This document shows positions 6,293-11,516 of a stretch of 11,516 nt of DNA, one piece after another. Position numbers and translations under genes: made by a program. The stretch lies in NCBI GenBank assembly GCA_007118765.1, contig SKQZ01000075.1, positions 1 through 11,516 on the forward strand, in the 5' to 3' direction. Numbering within the stretch: the stretch's first letter is position 1; every line of letters starts with the position of its first letter. A model generated the notes under the pieces. The model made no database searches. It was not told the DNA's origin and was given only the letters and a program-made list of their open reading frames with translations. The stretch is from Candidatus Hydrogenedentota bacterium (GTDB lineage: Bacteria > Hydrogenedentota > Hydrogenedentia > Hydrogenedentales > CAITNO01).

Positions 6293-8965
6293 TTACAGGC
6301 CCGACAGCGTAAGCGTGCCGCTGCCGACAACCCGGATGTTTATCGCGCCGTGTTCTTCATCGTATTGCACCTCTTCCGGCAAATCATTGTTCCATACGGC
6401 CGAGGTGTCTTCCGAGGCGCCGGTAACGCGCACCCAATAGTGCGCGTTGGTCCATGCGAACAGGTCCACGATAACGCCGTCGCCGGTATCGGTCATGTGA
6501 TCGATGCCGCCGGGCGCGTGTATCAACGCATTGCCATTGTTAATCCGCGCCGTAGTGTAGTAGGGGGTCTTTCCGTACAGTTCCGCCAGATGCGCCTGTA
6601 CCGTGCCGGGGATAATCGCCGGCCCGTCGCCGAGCTGTTCATGCAGAAATGTAAAGTCCGGCAACAACCCCTGCCGCGCCTCATCATCCAGCGGGAAGGT
6701 TTGTTGCAGGCCGCTGAGCGTGATGCCGTGCGCCACCTTGTCCCAGAAGTCGGCTTTTTCCTCGTCCACCAACGCAAGGTCATGCAAGGCGGATCGGTAT
6801 ACCAGCCCGCACCATTGCACGGGCAGTCCGATCCAATTCGGCGCTATCCAGTTTGTGGCGCCGAGCACCGCAATGGTCGCATAGGCGCCGACGGGGCCGT
6901 CCACGGGATGGTCAAGGTATACGAAGGGGATGCCCGTCCACGCCCAATAGCGGGCCTGTTCAATATAGTCTTCATTGCCGGTGAGCAGGTAGCCAAGCAC
7001 ATAAATGCGCACCATGCGGGCCGACCCCAGAATATCGGGGGTATGCAGCGGCATTTCCCATGTTTGTGCGCCACGGGGCACGGTGTTTTCATAGTGGCGG
7101 GCCTGTTTGTCCAGCAATGCCAATCCGGCGTCAATCAATGAGGCGTCGCCTGAAAATGCCGCCGCCATCAGGATGGGCTCAAGCGTTTGTGCGCCGTAGC
7201 CGTTGGCATGGTCTTCAAAATGTGTCTTGCCGTAGTCCGGTCTGTTTGGATCGGGCTGATGATAGCGCCGCAACCCTTCCTCATCAAAGGCTTCCAGTTC
7301 GTTGTAAGCGCCGCTCACCATGCGGGACACATTGGGCGCAACCGCGCCAAACAAGAGCGGTGGCGTGGGCCGGGACACATGCGACACATTTGCCAGAAAA
7401 TTATCCGGCGGGTTTAACTGTGCCAACCCTTTTTCGGCGGCATCCCGGAGCCGTTGCGCGAGTGCGTCATCATTGGTGTGGGCCGCCAGCCACAGCATGT
7501 ACGCCGGGCCGTCCGCCGCCGGTTGCGGCGGGAAACTGTCGCCCCAGACCGCATGCCGCCAGCGTCCGTCATGATGCGCTTCCGAATCAAGCCAACCGGC
7601 GGCCAGCAGACGCACGGCATGGTCGAACCCGCCCTCAAAGGTCGGCAACTCCGGCAGCCCGCGCATCGCCACGTACTGTTGTACCGGCGCCACGACACTG
7701 TCGCCATGTCCGCCGAGAAACACATAGTCCAATTCCATCGGCGCATCCGGTGCGATGGAGAAGGCGCCATACACGGCAAATTCATTTTCGAGCCGGTCGT
7801 CGCCCACGCCCGGATACCACAGGCCCATGAGGTGGGCGCCGGAATCAAACACACGGTCGGGCGAGTCAAACACGGCCGCGGGCATGTCCGCCCGATGCCA
7901 CACTACGCCCACATAACAGCCCTCATGTTGCAGCGCCATCATGGGCATTGTCAGTTTGTGATCTTCCACAATGCGGCGGTCGGCCTGTTCCGCATTGAAA
8001 GAGGCTTCGCTGCTGCTCGGTTCATCGTCCAAATAGTCAACCCCCGGCAACAGGGCCTGGGTTTTGCGCTCGCCAAAACTGTCCAGGCCGGGGAACAGCG
8101 TGAGCCAGGGCAGGTGAAACATTTCGCGGTGGGCGTCAACGGTGACGGCATTGGTCACATGCAGGGCGCCCGGCGCATCCCCGGGGGACACGGTTCGCAA
8201 TAATTGCCATGTTGCGCCGCCGGAATCGGTGAAGCTGGCCGTCACACGCAAAACAGTCTCTTCTTCCAATACCGCCGTTGTGTCGGCTTCGCTCAGGGGA
8301 AACATGACCGGTTCATCGTCAACCATAAATCCGAGCGCACTATCCTTGTGGCCCATGGCCATCAAGGTGTTGTCCACAAATAACGCATAACCGTCCCAAT
8401 CGTGGGCATTGTGCGCCAGCCTGAACGGTCCCGACTGGATTTCCAGCGGGTCTTCCAGTTCCACTGGTGTTGGCGGTGAAAACTCGGTGGTAATAAGCGG
8501 GCGCATCGCTTCGGCCTTAATCCATGCCACAGTGAACGCGCCTTTTACCATGGCGGTGGGGTCGAGGCGGAGCCGCGTTCCTTCCTGTTGGGGCGGCAGC
8601 AATACGGAATACTCATGCCATTCGCCGTCAGGAGTGACAAAAAAGGTCATGGAACGTTCGGCGGTGAAATCCGGGCCATAGAACCACTCGCCACGGCTAT
8701 CCCCCGTGGCCTTCATGCGCACCGTAAGACGTACCCGCTCATCGAGCGGCATATTGTCCACAGGCCGGCTTTCAATCCACGGGTCGTCGCCAATGCTCTC
8801 AAAATACAAGCCCTCGTCGGTAACCTGCATATTGTCCACCCGCGGATTCCCCGTCCATCCGTGCATTCCCTCGGTGAAATCAAATAACACAACGGGCGTT
8901 GCCATGGCGCTTCCGCCCACCAACAGTCCCACTGCCATCAAGTAAAAAAATGCGGTTTTGTTCAT
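6293..8965 (-). CDS. Large secreted protein resembling a polysaccharide lyase or glycoside hydrolase
   Basis: The product is 890 residues from the ATG at 8965, which has AAGGAG nine bases upstream and gives a clean signal peptide (1 to about 22, ending AMA). A longer frame from 9067 lacks one. Residues about 25-160 look like a jelly-roll carbohydrate-binding domain (VVLFDFTEGMHGW, then GEWHEYSVLLPP, then FTVAWIKAEAM). Residues about 165-435 are beta-rich. Residues about 440-800 are helical with aromatic and acidic clusters (GGFDHAVRLLAAGWLDSE, HFEDHANGYGAQTLEP, YWAWTGIPFVYLDHP), like the alpha/alpha toroid of polysaccharide lyases and some glycoside hydrolases. A beta segment closes the protein (about 805-890). 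This order of modules suggests action on a polysaccharide outside the cell. No catalytic residue can be assigned by eye, so both family and substrate are open. Confidence 0.75.
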   Translation of the reverse strand: MNKTAFFYLMAVGLLVGGSAMATPVVLFDFTEGMHGWTGNPRVDNMQVTDEGLYFESIGDDPWIESRPVDNMPLDERVRLTVRMKATGDSRGEWFYGPDFTAERSMTFFVTPDGEWHEYSVLLPPQQEGTRLRLDPTAMVKGAFTVAWIKAEAMRPLITTEFSPPTPVELEDPLEIQSGPFRLAHNAHDWDGYALFVDNTLMAMGHKDSALGFMVDDEPVMFPLSEADTTAVLEEETVLRVTASFTDSGGATWQLLRTVSPGDAPGALHVTNAVTVDAHREMFHLPWLTLFPGLDSFGERKTQALLPGVDYLDDEPSSSEASFNAEQADRRIVEDHKLTMPMMALQHEGCYVGVVWHRADMPAAVFDSPDRVFDSGAHLMGLWYPGVGDDRLENEFAVYGAFSIAPDAPMELDYVFLGGHGDSVVAPVQQYVAMRGLPELPTFEGGFDHAVRLLAAGWLDSEAHHDGRWRHAVWGDSFPPQPAADGPAYMLWLAAHTNDDALAQRLRDAAEKGLAQLNPPDNFLANVSHVSRPTPPLLFGAVAPNVSRMVSGAYNELEAFDEEGLRRYHQPDPNRPDYGKTHFEDHANGYGAQTLEPILMAAAFSGDASLIDAGLALLDKQARHYENTVPRGAQTWEMPLHTPDILGSARMVRIYVLGYLLTGNEDYIEQARYWAWTGIPFVYLDHPVDGPVGAYATIAVLGATNWIAPNWIGLPVQWCGLVYRSALHDLALVDEEKADFWDKVAHGITLSGLQQTFPLDDEARQGLLPDFTFLHEQLGDGPAIIPGTVQAHLAELYGKTPYYTTARINNGNALIHAPGGIDHMTDTGDGVIVDLFAWTNAHYWVRVTGASEDTSAVWNNDLPEEVQYDEEHGAINIRVVGSGTLTLSGL

Positions 8966-9002
8966 TGTTTCCTGCTCCTTGTTCGCTGTAGTCAGAAGGC
9001 CC

Positions 9003-9032
9003 AGTATATACCACCGACCCGTTTCACCCCAA
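9003..9032 (-). promoter_or_regulatory. Candidate promoter for the 890-residue secreted protein
   Basis: On the minus strand TTGGGG (9027-9032) precedes TATATA (9005-9010, 16 bases away) or TATACT (9003-9008, 18 bases away). The -35 is the same as in the toxin-antitoxin promoter. Transcription would start about 30 bases before the ATG at 8965. Confidence 0.33.
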
Positions 9033-9161
9033 AACAGTTGTTTCATTTCCCCGGCAAGCGGCATCACGGCGTCGTTCCTTTGCGGCGGGCGTTATTCTCG
9101 AAAAGGGGAGTATGCAACAAAAAACCCAGATTCTTGAAACCAAGTGGCATTTCAGGGGGTC

Positions 9162-9170
9162 TGTTATGAT
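9162..9170 (+). promoter_or_regulatory. Candidate extended -10 promoter for the NTF2-like lipoprotein
   Basis: TG, one base, then TATGAT (9165-9170) forms an extended -10 element with five of six consensus bases; no well-spaced -35 was found, which is normal for this class. A leader of about 80 bases to the ATG at 9256 contains a small hairpin, GCGTG/CACGC. The whole region 8966-9255 lies between divergent genes. Confidence 0.35.
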
Positions 9171-9255
9171 ATGCTACAAACTTACTTGTGGAGCGCGTGT
9201 GTTTTCAGCACGCAAAGAACAACAGGTCAAATGTGACAAAGGAGAGGAAAATCGA

Positions 9256-9684
9256 ATGAAGCACACAGTAAAGATGTTGGTGGTATGCCTGTTTACGGGT
9301 ATGGTTGTTTTGGGCTGCCAAACAATGGGCACCACGGTTTCTGACGAGGATATGATTACGGAAACCGTTACGAACCTGAAAGTGGCCCTTGAAACGTTGG
9401 ACATTGATATGTTGATGGACACGTTCTCGGATGACTTCTATCACCCGGAAGTAGGCACGAAAGAAGACGGTCGTGATCTGCTGCAGATGGCCATGGAAGC
9501 CGGTTATGCCGATGACGGTGAAGTCTATCTGGATGACATGGAAATCGTGATTGGCGATGACGGCAAAGCGTCGGTCTACCCCATAGACTTGGCGGGCCCT
9601 CCCGGATCGATCAGTGTGGAACTGATACTGCAGAAAGAAGATGACGGCTGGTTCATCATTGACGTGCATCCGGACGGCATGTAA
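9256..9684 (+). CDS. Small lipoprotein with an NTF2-like domain
   Basis: The 142-residue product starts at 9256, eight bases after GAGAGG. A longer in-frame start at 9112 is rejected because it would hide the signal sequence. Residues 1-20 are a lipoprotein signal peptide with the lipobox V-L-G-C, so Cys21 should be lipidated and the protein held at a membrane, most likely facing the periplasm. Residues about 28-142 have the pattern of an NTF2/SnoaL/DUF4440-like cone fold. A first helix pair (ETVTNLKVALETLDIDMLMDTFSDDF) leads into a sheet ending ISVELILQKEDDGWFIIDVH. Such domains bind small ligands or dimerise; some are enzymes, but no catalytic set is visible. The gene stands alone, with its own promoter candidate and a strong terminator. 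Confidence 0.87.
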   Translation: MKHTVKMLVVCLFTGMVVLGCQTMGTTVSDEDMITETVTNLKVALETLDIDMLMDTFSDDFYHPEVGTKEDGRDLLQMAMEAGYADDGEVYLDDMEIVIGDDGKASVYPIDLAGPPGSISVELILQKEDDGWFIIDVHPDGM

Positions 9685-9723
9685 TTATCGCGCGGGTTAT
9701 CCCGCACCCTTGATGATACATTG

Positions 9724-9762
9724 AGCGGAGCCTCACAGGATTGCTGTGGCGCTCCGCTTTTT
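9724..9762 (+). terminator. Rho-independent terminator
   Basis: AGCGGAGC (9724-9731) pairs perfectly with GCTCCGCT (9751-9758). The stem continues above a small two-base internal mismatch with CACAG (9734-9738) and CTGTG (9744-9748), around a five-base loop. A run of five T (9758-9762) follows. It sits 40 bases after the lipoprotein gene and just before the end of the convergent PurF-like gene. No T run is present on the minus side, so it mainly serves the plus strand. Confidence 0.87.
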
Positions 9763-9766
9763 CTGT

Positions 9767-11227
9767 TTATTCCGTATGGTCGTCCTCGCACGCCGCCTCT
9801 TGCAGGGTCATTTGTTTTCCGTAGCAGCCCTCGCAGCCGTCCCAGCAATAGGTGCAGAGGTCTTCTTTGGGCATTCCGATGGCGGCGACCAGGTCATCCA
9901 GTCGTTGGTAGGCCAGTGAGGTAAGGGACAGTCGCTGCCGAATGCGGTCCACCATGGCGGCGTATCGGTCAGATTCAGGGCAGGCATACTCTTCCAGCGC
10001 ACGGTCTTCGCCGCCTTCAAGTTCACGCAGTGCGCGGCGTCCGGCAAAGTCATTTTCGGATTTTGAGCGCGAAAAGTTGAGGTATTTGCAGCGGTGAATC
10101 AGCGGCGGGCAGGCGGGGCGCATGTGAATTTCGCGCGCCCCCGCATCGTACAGGCGTTGCAACGTATCGGCCAGTTGGGTGCCGCGCACAATGGAATCAT
10201 CGCAAAACAGCAGCCGTTTGTTCATCACCAGATCGGGCACGGGAATCAATTTCATGTGAGCCACCAATGTGCGCACGGATTGGTCCTGCGGCATGAAGCT
10301 GCGCGGCCATGTGGGGGTGTACTTGGCGAAGGGGCGGCCATAGGCCACATGGGAGTGGTTGGCGTATCCGATGGCGTGGCCGGTGCCCGAATCGGGAATG
10401 CCCGCGACCATGTCCACCTCCACGGTATCGCGTTTGGCGATGGCGGCGCCGCAGCGGTAGCGGGTCGCCTCCACATTGATGCCCTCATAACTGGAACCCG
10501 GAAAGCCGTAGTAGACCCAGAAAAACGCGCATACCTGCTTATGTACGCCGGGCGCCCGTTTCTGTTCCAGTCCGTCCGCCGTCATCAACACAATCTCGCC
10601 GGGCCCCAGGTCGCGCTCCACGGCATAATCAAGGTTGGGAAACGCCGAGGTCTCGAATGTAGCGGCGTAAGCGCCGGGCTTCCGGCCAATAATGACGGGG
10701 GTGCGTCCGTATAAGTCGCGTGCGACGTAGACCCCCTCCTTTGTAAGCAGGCAAATGGAACACGACCCTTCAATGCGTTCCTGGGCAATGCAAATCCCTT
10801 CCTCGAAGGTGGCGCCTTCGTTGATTAGCGTGGCCACCAGTTCCGTGGGATTGATACCGATGCTGCTCATCTCCGAAAAGTGGGTGATGCGCCGGTGAAA
10901 TGCGTCCCGGGCAAGTTGTTCCAGATTGGCAATGGCGCCCACCGTGACAATGGCGTAATTGCCCAGGTGCGAGCCGATGATCAAGGGCTGCGACTCGTAA
11001 TCGCTAATCACGCCTATGCCGGTGCGTCCGGCCATTGTCTTTACGTCCTGCTCGAATTTGGAGCGGAACTGGGCTGTTGTAATATCGTGGATATGGCGGT
11101 GAAACCCGTTGTCGTCCAGCGTTGCCATCCCGCCGCGGCAGGTGCCCAAATGCGAGTGATAGTCAGTGCCATAGAACAGATCGTGAACACAGTCCTTCTC
11201 TGAGGCAACGGCAAACAAACCGCCCAT
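9767..11227 (-). CDS. PurF-like phosphoribosyltransferase with a degenerate glutaminase domain
   Basis: This 486-residue protein has the length and two-domain order of amidophosphoribosyltransferase, which makes phosphoribosylamine from PRPP and glutamine in purine synthesis. The C-terminal half is well kept: the PRPP loop CDDSIVRGTQ (342-351), AGIPDSGTGHA (275-285) and CPPL. C233, C380, C458 and C461 sit where the Bacillus-type enzyme holds its 4Fe-4S cluster, with further cysteines at 465 and 468. The N-terminal half is unusual. The protein begins MGG instead of MCG, so the catalytic cysteine is glycine. The HxRYS arginine is lost (GIGVISDYES), and the oxyanion HNGN motif reads TVGA (95-98). 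These losses together mean it should not use glutamine. From memory, similar MGG-type sequences in Clostridia and Bacteroides are annotated as this enzyme. The start has AGGAAGG about seven bases upstream. Confidence 0.88.
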   Translation of the reverse strand: MGGLFAVASEKDCVHDLFYGTDYHSHLGTCRGGMATLDDNGFHRHIHDITTAQFRSKFEQDVKTMAGRTGIGVISDYESQPLIIGSHLGNYAIVTVGAIANLEQLARDAFHRRITHFSEMSSIGINPTELVATLINEGATFEEGICIAQERIEGSCSICLLTKEGVYVARDLYGRTPVIIGRKPGAYAATFETSAFPNLDYAVERDLGPGEIVLMTADGLEQKRAPGVHKQVCAFFWVYYGFPGSSYEGINVEATRYRCGAAIAKRDTVEVDMVAGIPDSGTGHAIGYANHSHVAYGRPFAKYTPTWPRSFMPQDQSVRTLVAHMKLIPVPDLVMNKRLLFCDDSIVRGTQLADTLQRLYDAGAREIHMRPACPPLIHRCKYLNFSRSKSENDFAGRRALRELEGGEDRALEEYACPESDRYAAMVDRIRQRLSLTSLAYQRLDDLVAAIGMPKEDLCTYCWDGCEGCYGKQMTLQEAACEDDHTE

Positions 11228-11245
11228 GATATATCCTTCCTGTTT

Positions 11246-11371
11246 TTATCGGTTGTCCCTTACGGCAGCACCCCCATGATAGAGAATCAGGCCGCTGTAA
11301 ATCCAGAACAAAGCCGCGTCCCGTGCATGTGCCGCAGTGTCGCGTCGGAAGACGGCGGGCTTAGCCCGCAT
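11246..11371 (-). pseudogene. Short open frame, possible cut 3' end of an upstream gene
   Basis: A minus-strand frame of 41 codons ends 18 bases before the PurF-like start. Its last part reads like a C-terminal membrane helix: RDAALFWIYSGLILYHG, then GGAAVRDNR and stop. Its only ATG (11369-11371) lies inside the inverted end of the repeat element, and upstream of it the frame is closed by a stop codon. This is what would remain if a repeat had inserted into the last part of a gene cotranscribed with the PurF-like gene. It could equally be chance, and no family was recognised. Confidence 0.25.
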
Positions 11372-11516
11372 ATTTCACAAGATTTCTGTTGCGCCTGCGA
11401 ATCTTACACCATATCAGGCACTTTACTTGCCCACCGACTTCGACGTGTAATAACACGCTGTCAGCCGGCGGCCTGCGCAAAGCACCTGCTCTGGCGCAAT
11501 CTTCACAGGCTCACGA
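11362..11516 (+). mobile_element. MITE-like repeat element, right copy, cut by the window end
   Basis: The predicted element begins with the inverted end TAGCCCG (then ATATTTCA) at 11362-11381 and runs into the direct repeat at 11419-11516. The opposite end is not in the window, but the left copy of the repeat is followed by a matching inverted end at 105-124. Joining 11362-11516 with 99-124 gives an element of about 181 bp that has no room for a transposase. It would therefore be non-autonomous. A perfect hairpin, GCGGGC/GCCCGC (11355-11369), spans its outer edge. Confidence 0.45.
11419..11516 (+). repeat. Direct repeat, right copy (98 bp)
   Basis: This is the second copy of the sequence at 1-98, with 94 of 98 bases identical. 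In this copy the loop of the CGTGT/ACACG hairpin is AATA instead of CTTA. The window stops inside the repeat, so the match probably extends further. Confidence 0.95.

Noticed and set aside
6170..7141. 323-codon plus-strand frame
   Set aside because: It is antisense to the large secreted protein and joins the end of an unrelated gene; its composition is that of a mirror frame.
9692..9705. GCGGG/CCCGC hairpin after the lipoprotein gene as a terminator
   Set aside because: The stem is only five bases and no T run follows; the strong terminator lies at 9724-9762.
1..11516. Matching ends as proof of a circular molecule
   Set aside because: The copies differ at four positions, and the left copy is followed by an inverted end whose partner lies before the right copy. 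This fits two copies of a repeat better than an overlap of one molecule.

Overview
The window looks like a piece of a Gram-negative, probably uncultured bacterium. Six of the nine complete genes are conserved hypotheticals, four products carry Sec signal peptides and one is a lipoprotein. Start sites mostly have clear GGAGG or AAGGAG-type ribosome binding sites. Divergent InlB-type repeats, a large secreted glycan-enzyme-like protein and a divergent PurF-like protein would fit a member of the Planctomycetes/Lentisphaerae/Hydrogenedentota part of the tree. That placement is a guess from gene flavour, not a phylogenetic result. No CRISPR array, tRNA or rRNA was recognised.

Layout. Positions 1-124 hold part of a repeat whose second copy closes the window (11362-11516). 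The two copies share 94 of 98 bases and the window begins and ends inside them, so the borders are probably assembly breaks at a multi-copy repeat. Next come, on the minus strand, a secreted protein with two InlB-B-repeat-like domains (265-1671) and, after a 519-base gap, a toxin-antitoxin pair (PIN toxin 2191-2595, AF2212-like antitoxin 2592-2825). On the plus strand follow a secreted protein of unknown function (3092-3799), a secreted HEAT-repeat protein (3865-5220), an acylphosphatase overlapping its end (5201-5488) and an unrecognised helical cytoplasmic protein (5521-6273). A convergent minus-strand gene encodes an 890-residue secreted protein that resembles a polysaccharide lyase or glycoside hydrolase (6293-8965). 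Divergent from it is a small NTF2-like lipoprotein (9256-9684), closed by a strong terminator. The last gene, minus strand 9767-11227, is a PurF-like phosphoribosyltransferase. An open frame of 41 codons that could be a cut gene end lies directly upstream of it, against the repeat.

How it fits together. There is no single obvious pathway. The plus-strand run 3865-6273 is tightly packed and probably one transcript. The toxin-antitoxin pair has its own promoter with a palindrome over the -10 element, which suggests autoregulation. The most interesting items are: the PurF-like protein, which keeps the PRPP loop and the iron-sulfur cysteines but has lost every recognisable glutaminase residue; the end repeats, whose parts combine into a predicted element of about 181 bp with TA-bounded inverted ends and conserved internal hairpins; and the PIN toxin, which has valine where an active-site glutamate is expected.
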